A DNA stretch of 64,000 nucleotides from Promineifilum sp019695075 (GCA_026129185.1 JAHCIO010000001.1:62001-126000), one strand, 5' to 3'. Positions 1 to 9,594 are shown, counted from the stretch's first letter. Numbers and translations: made by a program. Notes: generated by a model from the sequence alone, not told the origin.

Positions 1-1326
1 GTCGAGTAGCTTGGCCCCGGACATGAGGAAGCCGGGGATGCAGTAGCCGCACTGCACCGCGCCGGTCTGAATAAAGGCTTGCTGGATGGGATGCAGCCCC
101 TCCGGCGTGGCCAACCCTTCGACGGTGACGACCTCGGCGTGGTGGGCGCGGGCGGCGGGCACAAGGCAGGCCATGACGGCCATGCCGTCCAGATAGACGG
201 TACACGCGCCGCACTCCCCCTCGGCGCAGCCCTCCTTCGTGCCCGTCAGTTGCCCTTCCTCGCGCAGCCAGCGCAGCAGCGTCTTGGAGATACCCGGCGC
301 GCTGAGCGGCCGGCCGTTGACCGTCGTCTCGATGGGCGTGTCGGGGCCGAAGGAGGCGGCGTAGTCAGGGCCGGTGGGGAACAGGCCGCCGGTGCTGCCC
401 CAGAGCATGGCCGGATCGGCCGGCCAGTTCTCGCGCTCGCGGCCGTCGCGCAGGGCCAACAGCGCCCGGCGGGTCATCACCTCGACCATCTCGGCGCGGT
501 AGGCGGCCGGGCCGCGCACGTCGTCGATGGGCGTCGCCGCGGCGGCGGCCAGCCCGGCGGCAACGGTGATCTCATCGTCGCTCAGAGCCTTGCCGGATAA
601 ATAGTCCTCCGCTGAGGTCGCGTTGATGATCGTCGGGGCGACGCTGCCCAGGGTGATGCGGGCGTCGCTGACACTGCGGCTGTCGGCGGCGAAGTCGAGC
701 ACGACGGCCAGATGGACGACGGAGATGGCCTGCGCCCGTCGCAGCCCCAGCTTGACGAACATGCCGCGGGCCGTCGCCGGCAGCGGCGCGAGGACGATCT
801 CGACCAGCAGCTCGTCCGGCTCCATGACCGTGCGGCGCACGCCGGTGTAGAAGTCGGCCAGTCGTACCATGCGCCAGCCGCGCGCCGAGGCTAGGATGAC
901 CTGGGCGTCGAGGGCGCGCAGGGCGGAGATGGTGTCGTTGGCCGGACTGGCGGTGATGAGGTTGCCGGCGACGGTGGCCCGGTTGCGCAATTGGGGCGAG
1001 GCGATCTCCCAGCAAGCCTGGGCCAACGGCAGGGCGTGGGCGACGAGGTCGGCCGAGGCGACGACCTGATTGTGCGTCACCAACGCGCCGATGTGGATGA
1101 GGCCGTCGGCGTCGCGGCTGATGGTGTTGAGGTCGGGGATGCGGGTGATGTCGATGATCACCTTGAGGCCCGGCCGCGCGCCGCGCTCCATCTCCAGCAG
1201 CAGGTCCGTGCCGCCGGCGACGACGCGGGCGGCGCGGCCGTGGCGAGCCAAAAGCTCCAGAGCGGTGGCCAGATCGGCGGGCATCTCGTAGCGATCGAGG
1301 ATGGGAGGAACGTTGTGGGTAAACAT
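1..1326 (-). CDS. Fused FAD-binding and [2Fe-2S] subunit of a molybdenum hydroxylase (xanthine/CO dehydrogenase family), partial
   Basis: The reading frame is open from an ATG at 1326 to the left window edge, about 442 residues, so the C-terminus is missing. Residues 1-290 resemble the medium (CoxM/XdhB-type) FAD subunit, with a VAGGTDLL pterin/FAD-binding segment near residue 40 and TVAGNLITASPAND near 125. After a linker, residues 340 onward form the small ferredoxin subunit: GCAEGECGAC holds the plant-type cluster ligands (first Cys at 367), and QCGYCIPG near the window edge belongs to the second cluster. In this enzyme family the two subunits pass electrons from a molybdopterin large subunit, expected beyond position 1, to FAD. 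Xanthine dehydrogenase chains place the ferredoxin part first; here the order is reversed. The gene follows xdhC by 9 bases, so they are probably one operon. Substrate cannot be read from this part. Confidence 0.85.
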   Translation of the reverse strand, partial: MFTHNVPPILDRYEMPADLATALELLARHGRAARVVAGGTDLLLEMERGARPGLKVIIDITRIPDLNTISRDADGLIHIGALVTHNQVVASADLVAHALPLAQACWEIASPQLRNRATVAGNLITASPANDTISALRALDAQVILASARGWRMVRLADFYTGVRRTVMEPDELLVEIVLAPLPATARGMFVKLGLRRAQAISVVHLAVVLDFAADSRSVSDARITLGSVAPTIINATSAEDYLSGKALSDDEITVAAGLAAAAATPIDDVRGPAAYRAEMVEVMTRRALLALRDGRERENWPADPAMLWGSTGGLFPTGPDYAASFGPDTPIETTVNGRPLSAPGISKTLLRWLREEGQLTGTKEGCAEGECGACTVYLDGMAVMACLVPAARAHHAEVVTVEGLATPEGLHPIQQAFIQTGAVQCGYCIPGFLMSGAKLLD

Positions 1327-1335
1327 AGGCGGTTA

Positions 1336-2175
1336 TTACATGGAACTGGCGGCCTCTTCCGGCGTGGCGGCCGGGATGGCCATAGGCCGGCCGTCGCCGC
1401 CGCGTTGGGCCATGATGATCTGGGCGATGATGCTGACGGCGATTTCGGCCGGCGATTCGGCATTGATTTCCAGGCCGATGGGCGCGTTGACGCGCGTCAG
1501 GCTGTCGGCGGGCAACCCGTCGGCCAATAGCTGGCGGCGCGTCTCCTGCCAACGGCGGCGGCTGCCCATGACGCCGATGAAGGCGGCGGGCGTAGCCAGC
1601 AGTTGCGGCAATAGCTCCCGGTCGAGGCCGACGTTGCGGGTGACGACGGCGACGTAGGTGCGCGCGTCGATGGGCTGGATGGCCAGAGCGTCGGCCAGCG
1701 GCCCGCTCAGGCGCGCGTCGGCGTCGGGCACGTTCTCGGCCGTGGCTAACTCCGGGCGGTCGTCCCAGGCGACGACGCGGTAGCCCAGCCAGTGCCCCAG
1801 CGACACCAGGGCGCGGCCGACATGGCCACAGCCGAGGACGTAGAGGGTGGGCAGGGCAACGTAAGGCTCGACGTAGATTTCTACCTGGCCGCCGCAGACG
1901 CCGGGGTCGCCGCGCTGGGGATCGACGAGGGAGTAGGGCACGAGCCGGGTGCGGCCGTCGCGCAGTGCCTCGGCCGCGGCGGCCACGACGCGGGCTTCCA
2001 TCTCGCCGCCGCCGATGGTGCTCAGGGTGCGGCCGTCGCCATAGACGAGCATCTTCGTGCCCGCGTGGCGCGGCACGGAGCCTTGGTCGCGGATGATGAC
2101 CGCCAGGGCCACCGGCTCGCGCCGGGCCTGGGCGGCCAGGAGTTCTTCAAGGACGTGGCGATCTTCGCCGGTCAT
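1336..2175 (-). CDS. XdhC/CoxI-family molybdenum cofactor insertion/maturation factor
   Basis: A 279-residue protein. The N-terminal XdhC/CoxI domain carries the family signature GSVPRHAGTKMLV (about residues 32-44) and a conserved IGGGEME segment. The C-terminal XdhC_C domain is Rossmann-like, with VLGCGHVGRAL near residue 113 and GVMGSRRRW near 205. Family members bind and sulfurate molybdenum cofactor and insert it into xanthine or CO dehydrogenase-type enzymes, which fits its place directly ahead of the FAD/[2Fe-2S] gene. I chose the ATG at 2175 because the protein homology begins there; an in-frame ATG at 2220 would add 15 residues overlapping the end of the upstream lipoprotein gene. 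No strong ribosome-binding site is visible, which is compatible with readthrough translation in an operon. Confidence 0.87.
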   Translation of the reverse strand: MTGEDRHVLEELLAAQARREPVALAVIIRDQGSVPRHAGTKMLVYGDGRTLSTIGGGEMEARVVAAAAEALRDGRTRLVPYSLVDPQRGDPGVCGGQVEIYVEPYVALPTLYVLGCGHVGRALVSLGHWLGYRVVAWDDRPELATAENVPDADARLSGPLADALAIQPIDARTYVAVVTRNVGLDRELLPQLLATPAAFIGVMGSRRRWQETRRQLLADGLPADSLTRVNAPIGLEINAESPAEIAVSIIAQIIMAQRGGDGRPMAIPAATPEEAASSM

Positions 2176-2203
2176 GGTTGGTCTTGCGGAACAAACGTCG
2201 GCA

Positions 2204-2605
2204 TCAGGGCCGCGCCACACACCACTCCGACACCCAGGCGTTCTTGCCCTCGCCCTCCACGCGGTAGAAGACGTGAGGAAACGGCGTGGCTTCGAGAGCC
2301 GAGAGGGGCACCTGGTCGCGCGCGGCGATCAGTTCCCGCTGGCTGACCTCACGGACAGTCACCAGGGTCTCGTCGAGAAAGAAGCGGTTGTGCGCCCAGA
2401 CGGCCGGCCGGCCCTCGTTGGCCAGGACAACGCGCCGGTCATCGACCAGGCGGCCGCATTGCCCGTGGGCCACGCAGTCGTCGCTGCAGACGATCTTGGC
2501 CGCTTCGTCCACCGCCAGGGGCGGGTTGTCGCCGCCGCAGGCAGCCAGCAGCAGACCCAGGGCCAACAGCAGCAGCAGATAGAGTGTGGGGCGCAGTCGG
2601 GACAT
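2204..2605 (-). CDS. Small lipoprotein of unknown function
   Basis: A 133-residue protein with a type II signal peptide: a positively charged start, a leucine-rich core and the lipobox LLAAC with Cys at residue 23. The mature part contains four further cysteines, three of them in a CSDDCVAHGQC cluster near residue 40 and one near the C-terminus, which suggests disulfides outside the membrane. No family is recognised. It is the first gene of a minus-strand run that continues 28 bases later with xdhC, so it may share that transcript without necessarily sharing its function. An in-frame GTG or ATG further upstream would put residues before the signal peptide, so the ATG at 2605 is preferred. Confidence 0.75.
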   Translation of the reverse strand: MSRLRPTLYLLLLLALGLLLAACGGDNPPLAVDEAAKIVCSDDCVAHGQCGRLVDDRRVVLANEGRPAVWAHNRFFLDETLVTVREVSQRELIAARDQVPLSALEATPFPHVFYRVEGEGKNAWVSEWCVARP

Positions 2606-2614
2606 GCCAACAAT

Positions 2615-2620
2615 AGTGTA
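2615..2620 (-). promoter_or_regulatory. Putative -10 box for the lipoprotein-xdhC run
   Basis: On the minus strand TACACT ends 9 bases before the ATG at 2605. If it is the -10 element, transcription would start 2-3 bases before the start codon, giving a nearly leaderless message. No good -35 is visible. Confidence 0.35.
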
Positions 2621-2690
2621 ACAGAATTTGGCCCAGGCGTTCAACGATTGGCGCGGCTCTTCTCATGCACGTTTGCGGCCGGCGATTAAG

Positions 2691-2730
2691 AAAGGGGGCG
2701 AGACAGCCGCTCGGCCGTCTCGCCCCCTTT
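2691..2730 (-). terminator. Strong hairpin terminator of the macroglobulin-like gene
   Basis: Perfect 14-base arms (2691-2704 and 2717-2730) enclose a short inner hairpin. Read on the minus strand the second arm ends in CCCCCTTT followed by CTTAAT, a short U-rich tail. It lies just after the stop of the gene that ends at 2774 and before the next minus-strand gene. Confidence 0.75.
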
Positions 2731-2773
2731 GGCATAGCGGTGGGCGCGGGCGGCAAGGCCCGCGCCGGCGCGC

Positions 2774-5700
2774 CTACTCGGTGATGGTGAAGAGAGCGCC
2801 TTCGGAACGGCCGAAGACCTCCGGGAAGAACTGCTCGCGCGCCGTGGCCGGCATCGCCTGATAGACGCCCGGTATGTTCGGCTGCAAGTAGTAGGTGTAC
2901 TGGTACGTCCCCGCGGGCAGGAACTGGCTCAGGAAGACGACCTTCTCATCGCGGTACTGGATGTGGTCGAAGTACCACCAGCCCCAGAAGCCGCGGGCGA
3001 AGTCGCCCTCCGCGGGCACGATGCCACCGGCGCGCCCCGACTGGCTGGTCAGCAAGTTGGGGTCGATGGCGTCTGTGCCCGCGGGGATGGGGTCTTCGAC
3101 CAGGACGTAGACGCGGTCGTTGGGCACGACGATGGTCAGCTCGACGCGCACCTGGCCGCCGGCGCCGATGCTGTCGATGGGTTCGCACGTCTCGGCCGCC
3201 GGGTCACAGGCGGCGTCGAAGTAGCGGCGCTCGACGGTGAAGCCCCGGCTGATCGGGTCGAGGGCGTCGACGGCGATGGCGCTGTCAAGGCGCAACGTGT
3301 AGTACAGGCGACCGTCGCCCGCGCCGCGCTGGAAGTCGAAGAAGTTCGTCTCGTCGCTGACCAACTCGTTGAGCGGCACGCGGACGATCTCCGAGTCGGT
3401 CACGTTGTTGGCCGTGAAGCTGCCCGCCGCCCGCGATTGCAGGTTGACCAGCAGCTCATAGGCGTAGTCCGGCTCCAGTTCGCCGGAGACGGCCATCCAG
3501 TCGCTGAGGGCGCTGACGCTCCAGGCGGTCTGGTGCAGCGTGGCCCACGTCTCGGCGTCACGGGCGACCATCAGCCAGCGCACGGCCGGCGGCAGCAGCG
3601 GGCTGTCCGGCTGCAAGCGCGCCAGCGCGGCGACGACCATGGCCGTGCCGCGGATGTCGCTGTCGAGGTTGGCGAAGTCCTGCTCGGCGCTCTCCCAGTG
3701 CGCGCCGGTGGCGCTCATGATGGCCGTGTCGTTCAGATCGGTCAGCAGCGCCGTTGGGTTCGCGCCGGTCGCGCCGCTCAGGTCGTAGGCCATGATCAGC
3801 AGCGCCTTGGCATACGGGTCGAGCAGGCCGCGGTGTTCGTCCACCAGCGTGTCGGCGTCGTCGGCGACGTTCTCGCCGGCTTCGGCCATCACGTAGAGGA
3901 AGAAGGCCTGCCGGTTGGCCTCGGCGGCGTCGCCCAGGTTGCCGACCGGCTGGAGCTGGGTGCGCAGGTAAGCCACGCCCTTGTCCAGCACGGCGGCGTC
4001 CACGTCGTAGCCGAGGTCGGCCGCGCGCGAGAGGGCCAGCACAGCCTGGGCGCTGATCCACGGGTCGGCTTCGGTGCTGAAGCACCAGCCCCAGCCGCCA
4101 TTCTCGAACTGCGCGGCCTGCAGGGCGGCGACATCGGCGCTGACGCGCGCCGTCAGCCGGCCTTGCAGATCGGGCCGGTCGAGTTCCAGGGCGCGAACGG
4201 CCGCCTCAACCGAAGCGTTGTAGAGCAGCCGGTCGCCATAGGTGCCGGCGCACTCCAACCAGGCGGCGCTGTCGGCCTCGATGACATCGAACGATTCGAT
4301 GATGGCCGCGGCCAGCGACGGCTGGAGGCGCACTTGCACCTCGCCCTGGCGCTGATCCACGCCCTGCGGCAGGACGACGGCCTCAACGCGGCGGCCTTCC
4401 TCGTCCAATTCGCCGGCGGTGGCCACGAAGTCGCGGCCGTCGTAGCGGTAGACGGGCAGCAGCGCGTCTGGGCCAACGCCCACGGTGGGCTTGCTGGCGT
4501 CGCTGAAGTCGCCGCCTTCGACACGGAAGGTCAGGTCGGCCGTCTCCACGTCATCAACGGTGACGTTCCAGCGCACCAGTTGCCGGCCGCCGGCCGGGAC
4601 CGTGACCGTCTGCGTTGCCTCGCCGTCAATCGTCACCCCGGTGGCTTCCAGCGTCACCGTGGCCTTGATGTCGGCGTCGGTGTTGTTGTTGACGTTCGCG
4701 CCCAGCGACACCTGGTCGCCGACGGTGAAGAAGCGCGGCGTGACCGGGCGGATGATGAGCGGCAGGCGGGCCAGGATATCGACGCTGGCCTGGCCGACGC
4801 GGGTGTCGGTGGTGGTCGCCTTGCTGTGCAGCCGCCAGGTGGTGACGTTGTCAGGCAGGGGAATCTCGACCGAGGCGCGGCCATCGGCGTCGGTCATCAG
4901 CCGGGCTTCCCAGTAGGCCGTGTCGCGGAAGTCCTGACGCACGTCGTCCTCGCCTTCGATGCGGAACGACGCCGCCATCTCATCCGCCCCGCCGCCGCCG
5001 CCGAAGCCGCCGGCCATGAGCGGTTCCTCGATCTCCAACCCTTCGCCGGTGATGAGCAGACCGGAGCCAAGCGTGCTGCGCAGCGGCTGGCGGAAGTAGA
5101 ACGCGTCGAGGATGTGCGGCGCGTTGTCTTCCTTCAGCAGCAGCACGGCCAGATCGACCAGAGCCACAGAAACCTCGGACTGGACGCCGTTGCCGGCCTG
5201 GTCGGTCACGGCGATGTCGAACGTGGCCGTATCGCCGGGGGCGTACTCCTCCGCGCCGGGCGTCAGCGTCACGGTCAGGTCAAACTGGTCGGGCGGGACG
5301 ACGATCTCCACGAAGCCGACGCGGATGTCGGCATAGGGGAAGTCGGCGTCGGCCACATCGACCGGCTTGATGGCCACAACGGTCACGTGGACGTTGGGCG
5401 CGTACTCCTCGGTGATGGGCAGCGAGATGATCTGGCTGCCGTTGACGGTGATGACCTGCTGGTCGATGATGTTGCCGCGCTCGACCACCAGCCACGCCTG
5501 CACGGGCTGGGCGAACGGCGACTGGACGAGAATTTGCGCCGTCTCGCCGGGGCGATACTCGCGCTTGTCGGTCGTCACGTCCATCGTGCGCTGGTTGGGG
5601 TCGGTGCGCCAGCCGGCGAACTGGGCGTCCACCGACCAGATGGCCGTGCTGGTCATCTGCTCGCGGCCGCCGGCGTCGGTCAGCGTAGCCACGACGAGGT

Positions 5701-8700
5701 ATGTGCCGCCCGATTCGGGCGTGAAGCTCACTGTGGCCTGGCCGTCGGCGTCGGTGGTCACGGTCTCGCGGCCGACTTCGGTGTCAACCGGCGTCCACTG
5801 CGTCACGCGCTGGCCGAACTCGACGACGCGCTCGCTTTCCCAGTCGCGCTGGTAGAAGACGACTTCAACCGACTGGTTGCCCAGGGCTTCGCCGGCCCAA
5901 TCGACGGTCAGCAGATCGACCGCGGCCTCATCGCCGGCATCGACGATGTTGTTCTGGGGTCGCAGCCCGACGTAGGCGTCGGCGCTGTGGAAGACGATCT
6001 CTGTGCGGCCGCTGACCGGGAACTCGCCCAGGCCGCCGACGGTGACTTCGACGCGCACCGTGCGGCTGCCGGCGTCGCTCTCGGCCAGCAGGTCAGCCGG
6101 CAGGGGGATGGTCACGTGGCCGGCGCCGTCGGTCTCGCCGTCGCCGCTGGCGACGGTGGTCTCGTTGCCGCCAAAGTTGAAGGGATCGAACTCGTAGTTG
6201 AAGTCGCCCGTGTCGCCGAAGGCGTAGGCGGGCGCGCTCTCGAACGAGGGCACGTATTCGGACTCGATGACGTTCCAGTTGACCGGCAGGCCGGCGGCCG
6301 AACCGCCAAAGAGGTAGGCCACGTCCACGTTGACGTTCGTCGCCTGGCCGCGCAGCACATCGGCCTGCTCCGGTGTCACGGTGACCTGGAACTCCGGCGC
6401 GCGGTACTCAGCCACGGTGAAGGGCCGGCTGGACAGCCAGAAGTTGCCGGTCAGGTTGAAGGAGTAGCTGCCCAGCGGCATGTCGTCCGGCAACGTCAAT
6501 TCGCCATTGAAGACGCCGTCCTCGTCCACCGTGACCGTAAAGGTTTCGCTGAACGTGTCCACGTCCTCGCCGAAGAAGAAGTTGGGGTTGACCGAGACCT
6601 CCAGTTCCTCAATGTCGGGCAGGAGGTAGCGGCCGAAGCTGGGCACACGGACGATACCCTTGTAGTAAACCGTGTCGCCCGGCCGGAAGATGGGCCGGTC
6701 GGTGTAGATGTAGGCGTAGAGTGATTGCTCCGGGCCGCTGTCCATTGTCAGGCCCATCTGCCAGGGCTGCACGGTGGCCGTCCACAGCGTCGAGGCCATA
6801 CCGAACCCGGCCGCGCCCGGCTCGTTGCTGGCGACGACCACGCCTTCGAGATACTGCTCATCAGGCGTGTAGTCAAAGCGCGCGAAGCCGTTGGCGTCGC
6901 TGGTGGCCGTGCCGGCGGCCTCGCTGTTGCGCTTGTAGAGCGTCAGTTCGCGCCCGGCGACGGGCTGGCCGCTGGCCAGGTCGGTCACCCAGACGTTGAC
7001 CTCGCCGAACATCTCCTTGACGACGATGTTGGTGTCGGCGACGACCAGCACGACGTTGCGCACCTGCCAGTAGCTGCTATCCGCGTCCACTTCGGGCGCG
7101 TTGACGCGCAACTCGTAGACGCCGGTGGGCAGCACGCCGCCATCGGCCAGGGGCACATCGATCACGCCCAACTCGCCGGGCACGTTCTCCACCGGGATGG
7201 TCGTCTGGAAGACCGGCTCGCCCGCCGGCACATGCTCATTGATCTGGTAGGAGTTGAAGATCAGATCAGTGTTGGCGCCCAGTTCGTACAGTGACACTGT
7301 CACCTCGGTGACGTTGCGGTGCAAGACCTGCACGGTTGTGGGGAAGCTGGTGCTCAACTGGGCGACATCGCGCGGCAGATTGAGCGACGCCAGCGGGGCC
7401 AAGGGCGGGGCGTTGAAGGTGAAGACGTAGTCCTCGCCCAGAGTGTTGCCATAGGGGTCGGCCGCCGTGGCCGGGATGGTCACGGTGTAGGTGGTGTTGG
7501 GCGCCAGCTCAAAGTCCAGCGAAACGGAGTAGGTGCCTTCCCACTCGTTGACGAAATAATCGACATCGCCGGGGGCCGGCTCGATGACAAATTGGTCAAC
7601 GACCGTATCATCGTTCATGGGCGAGGCGAATTCGACGCTGAAGCCGCGTTGCCAGGTGTCGGCCGTGCTGCCGTCGGCCGGGAAGGTCGAGGCCACGGCC
7701 GGCAGGGGCACGGTCGTGAAGGTGCTGACGTGGTCGCCTTCCAGCGTCGCGCCGCCGTTGGCCGAGGGCGCAGACGCGCCGACGGTCAGCGTGATGTCCG
7801 ACGCCAGCGGCAGCAGGTCATCGGGCGACAGCACGACGGCACGGTTGCCCGCCTGCCAGGCGGCCGTGTAGGCCACGGCCTCGTCGTCGGCGCTCAGGCT
7901 GAGCGCGCCCTCGACGCCGGTCGGGTTCATGGGCATGTTGAAGGTCACGGTGATGGGCGTCGTCGGCACGATGCGCTCGGCGTTGTTCTCCGGCTCAACG
8001 GTGACAACTTCGGGGCCAAGCGTCGTGAATTGCCACGTCGGCGGGTTCTCGATGACGCTGCCGGTCAGATCGGTCAGAGCGGGATCGACACTGACGGTGT
8101 AGCTCGTCGAACCGGCCAGGGCCGGGTCGGCCACGAAGCGGTAGATGCTGGTGGAAGTCCACTCGCCCGCGCCCGCGACGGGTGGGTCGAACGTCAGCGG
8201 CTGGGGCAGGCCGGCCTGCTCGCCGCTGCTGACCAGAGGCACGACGGGCTTGTTGAAGACGACGGTGATGGCCGCGTCGGTGCCGATGGCCGTCGCGCCG
8301 TCCTCCGGGCTGACCTGGGTGACGGCCAGCGGCCCGGTGGTCTGCAAGGCGAAGTCAACCGGTTCCAGGAGCGTCTGGCCGTTGACGGAGGCGGCCGAAT
8401 CGGCGACGCGGACGTGATAGGTCTGGCCCTCGGCCAGCGTTTCGGCGGGCGTGAAGACGGCCACGGACGGCTCCGGCCAACTCAGCTCGCCCTCGACGGC
8501 CGGCTCGATGGCAAAGGCCGCGGCGACGGACTCTTGGTCCATTGGCTGGTCGAAGCGGACGGTGATGGCCGCGTTGGCGGCGATTTCGCTGCCGGGCAGG
8601 GGGTCGCTGGTGACGACCTGCGGCGCCCAGTCGATGGCCTCGAGGGGCACGGGCTGGGCCACGACGGGTTCGGCGGTGGTCTCGGCCTCCGGCGCGGTCG

Positions 8701-8869
8701 TCGCCGCGGCGGCCGGCTCGGTGGGTTGGGCGGCGCCCTCCGGCTCCTCGGCGGCGGCCGTGGCGGCGATCGTGGGGATCGCCTCGGTCTGGCCGCGCCG
8801 GCAGGCGGCCAGGGCCAGAACAAGGGCCATCAGGATCAGGAATAAGCGCACGGACTTCTGGGAACTCAT
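2774..8869 (-). CDS. Giant alpha-2-macroglobulin-family lipoprotein with Ig-like repeats
   Basis: A 2031-residue lipoprotein (lipobox LALAAC, Cys23) followed by an Ala/Thr/Glu-rich spacer. Residues about 78-490 hold four SbsA-type Ig-like (Big_5) repeats, each with a motif such as VRFDQPMD. Macroglobulin domains follow; YIYTDRPIFRPGDTVYYKG near residue 717 is a family hallmark. A glycine-rich stretch near 1310-1330, in the place of a bait region, is followed by the A2M core motif YWEARLMTDADGRASVEIP. The helical toroid (about 1530-1810) begins with WLECAGTYGD, where family members usually have GCxEQ; Cys1540 is present but the Glu-Gln that forms the thioester is not. Bacterial homologues are surface protease traps or structural proteins. 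The start has GGAGG about 10 bases upstream, and a hairpin terminator follows the stop. Function as a protease inhibitor is inferred from the family only. Confidence 0.88.
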   Translation of the reverse strand: MSSQKSVRLFLILMALVLALAACRRGQTEAIPTIAATAAAEEPEGAAQPTEPAAAATTAPEAETTAEPVVAQPVPLEAIDWAPQVVTSDPLPGSEIAANAAITVRFDQPMDQESVAAAFAIEPAVEGELSWPEPSVAVFTPAETLAEGQTYHVRVADSAASVNGQTLLEPVDFALQTTGPLAVTQVSPEDGATAIGTDAAITVVFNKPVVPLVSSGEQAGLPQPLTFDPPVAGAGEWTSTSIYRFVADPALAGSTSYTVSVDPALTDLTGSVIENPPTWQFTTLGPEVVTVEPENNAERIVPTTPITVTFNMPMNPTGVEGALSLSADDEAVAYTAAWQAGNRAVVLSPDDLLPLASDITLTVGASAPSANGGATLEGDHVSTFTTVPLPAVASTFPADGSTADTWQRGFSVEFASPMNDDTVVDQFVIEPAPGDVDYFVNEWEGTYSVSLDFELAPNTTYTVTIPATAADPYGNTLGEDYVFTFNAPPLAPLASLNLPRDVAQLSTSFPTTVQVLHRNVTEVTVSLYELGANTDLIFNSYQINEHVPAGEPVFQTTIPVENVPGELGVIDVPLADGGVLPTGVYELRVNAPEVDADSSYWQVRNVVLVVADTNIVVKEMFGEVNVWVTDLASGQPVAGRELTLYKRNSEAAGTATSDANGFARFDYTPDEQYLEGVVVASNEPGAAGFGMASTLWTATVQPWQMGLTMDSGPEQSLYAYIYTDRPIFRPGDTVYYKGIVRVPSFGRYLLPDIEELEVSVNPNFFFGEDVDTFSETFTVTVDEDGVFNGELTLPDDMPLGSYSFNLTGNFWLSSRPFTVAEYRAPEFQVTVTPEQADVLRGQATNVNVDVAYLFGGSAAGLPVNWNVIESEYVPSFESAPAYAFGDTGDFNYEFDPFNFGGNETTVASGDGETDGAGHVTIPLPADLLAESDAGSRTVRVEVTVGGLGEFPVSGRTEIVFHSADAYVGLRPQNNIVDAGDEAAVDLLTVDWAGEALGNQSVEVVFYQRDWESERVVEFGQRVTQWTPVDTEVGRETVTTDADGQATVSFTPESGGTYLVVATLTDAGGREQMTSTAIWSVDAQFAGWRTDPNQRTMDVTTDKREYRPGETAQILVQSPFAQPVQAWLVVERGNIIDQQVITVNGSQIISLPITEEYAPNVHVTVVAIKPVDVADADFPYADIRVGFVEIVVPPDQFDLTVTLTPGAEEYAPGDTATFDIAVTDQAGNGVQSEVSVALVDLAVLLLKEDNAPHILDAFYFRQPLRSTLGSGLLITGEGLEIEEPLMAGGFGGGGGADEMAASFRIEGEDDVRQDFRDTAYWEARLMTDADGRASVEIPLPDNVTTWRLHSKATTTDTRVGQASVDILARLPLIIRPVTPRFFTVGDQVSLGANVNNNTDADIKATVTLEATGVTIDGEATQTVTVPAGGRQLVRWNVTVDDVETADLTFRVEGGDFSDASKPTVGVGPDALLPVYRYDGRDFVATAGELDEEGRRVEAVVLPQGVDQRQGEVQVRLQPSLAAAIIESFDVIEADSAAWLECAGTYGDRLLYNASVEAAVRALELDRPDLQGRLTARVSADVAALQAAQFENGGWGWCFSTEADPWISAQAVLALSRAADLGYDVDAAVLDKGVAYLRTQLQPVGNLGDAAEANRQAFFLYVMAEAGENVADDADTLVDEHRGLLDPYAKALLIMAYDLSGATGANPTALLTDLNDTAIMSATGAHWESAEQDFANLDSDIRGTAMVVAALARLQPDSPLLPPAVRWLMVARDAETWATLHQTAWSVSALSDWMAVSGELEPDYAYELLVNLQSRAAGSFTANNVTDSEIVRVPLNELVSDETNFFDFQRGAGDGRLYYTLRLDSAIAVDALDPISRGFTVERRYFDAACDPAAETCEPIDSIGAGGQVRVELTIVVPNDRVYVLVEDPIPAGTDAIDPNLLTSQSGRAGGIVPAEGDFARGFWGWWYFDHIQYRDEKVVFLSQFLPAGTYQYTYYLQPNIPGVYQAMPATAREQFFPEVFGRSEGALFTITE

Positions 8870-9105
8870 ATGACTAACCTCCGCGGTGGCGGGAAATGGG
8901 CCGCGGCGCGCAGGGACACGCCAACGGCAGATTGCACTGCTTGACTACAAAGACGTTAGCGCGGATGCAGTGGTTCCATCGAACGTTAAACTTCGTTCAA
9001 AGTGGCTCCGGCGAGCGACGATGTGGGGGACGATGAGTCAACTCATTGGTATTCTACCACAGCCCGCGCCGCGCGACGTAATAGGCCGGCCGACGACAGA
9101 CGGGC

Positions 9106-9111
9106 TATAAT
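9106..9111 (+). promoter_or_regulatory. -10 box (TATAAT) of tadA
   Basis: A perfect TATAAT ends 11 bases before the tadA ATG, predicting a 5' leader of about 5 bases. A -35 match is weak. Confidence 0.5.
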
Positions 9112-9122
9112 CCTCCGCCAAG

Positions 9123-9590
9123 ATGACGATGACCGACGAACAATGGATGCAAGTAGCTTTGGGGGAAGCCGCCGCCGCTTTGGCCCTGGGCGAGGTGCCG
9201 GTGGGGGCCGTGGCTGTGCTGGGCGACGTGGTCATAGGCGCGGGCTTCAACCGCAAGGAGAGCGACCAGGACCCCACCGCCCACGCCGAGATCATCGCCC
9301 TGCGCGCCGCCGCGTCCCACCTGGGCAACTGGCGGCTCATCGGCGTGACGCTCTACTGCACGTTGGAGCCGTGTCCCATGTGCGCCGGGGCGATGATCCA
9401 GGGACGGCTGGGGCGGCTGGTCTATGGGGCCAAAGATACGCGCTTTGGCGCGGACGGCACGATCATCGACGTGCTCGGCCAGCCGGCGTTCAACCATCGC
9501 GTCGCTGTGACCACCGGCGTGATGGCCGAGGAGGCCGGCGCGTTGCTGCAACAGTTCTTCCGCCAGTTGCGCAGCACTAACGGGGAATAG
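9123..9590 (+). CDS. tadA: tRNA-specific adenosine deaminase TadA
   Basis: A 155-residue zinc deaminase that converts A34 to inosine in the anticodon of tRNA-Arg(ACG). The catalytic set is complete: His54 and Glu56 in TAHAEI, and Cys84/Cys87 in LEPCPMCAGAM. The length is normal for bacterial TadA, and ALGEVPVGAV near residue 25 is the usual substrate-pocket segment. The gene stands alone on the plus strand, divergent from the macroglobulin-like gene, and is followed by a palindromic repeat and a tRNA gene. A TATAAT box directly upstream suggests its own near-leaderless promoter. A cytosine-deaminase relative is possible but the sequence fits TadA better. Confidence 0.93.
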   Translation: MTMTDEQWMQVALGEAAAALALGEVPVGAVAVLGDVVIGAGFNRKESDQDPTAHAEIIALRAAASHLGNWRLIGVTLYCTLEPCPMCAGAMIQGRLGRLVYGAKDTRFGADGTIIDVLGQPAFNHRVAVTTGVMAEEAGALLQQFFRQLRSTNGE

Positions 9591-9594
9591 CCGT

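Noticed and set aside
2963..8845. Long plus-strand frames opposite the macroglobulin-like gene
   Set aside because: Same antisense effect of high third-position GC; no motifs and no start signals.
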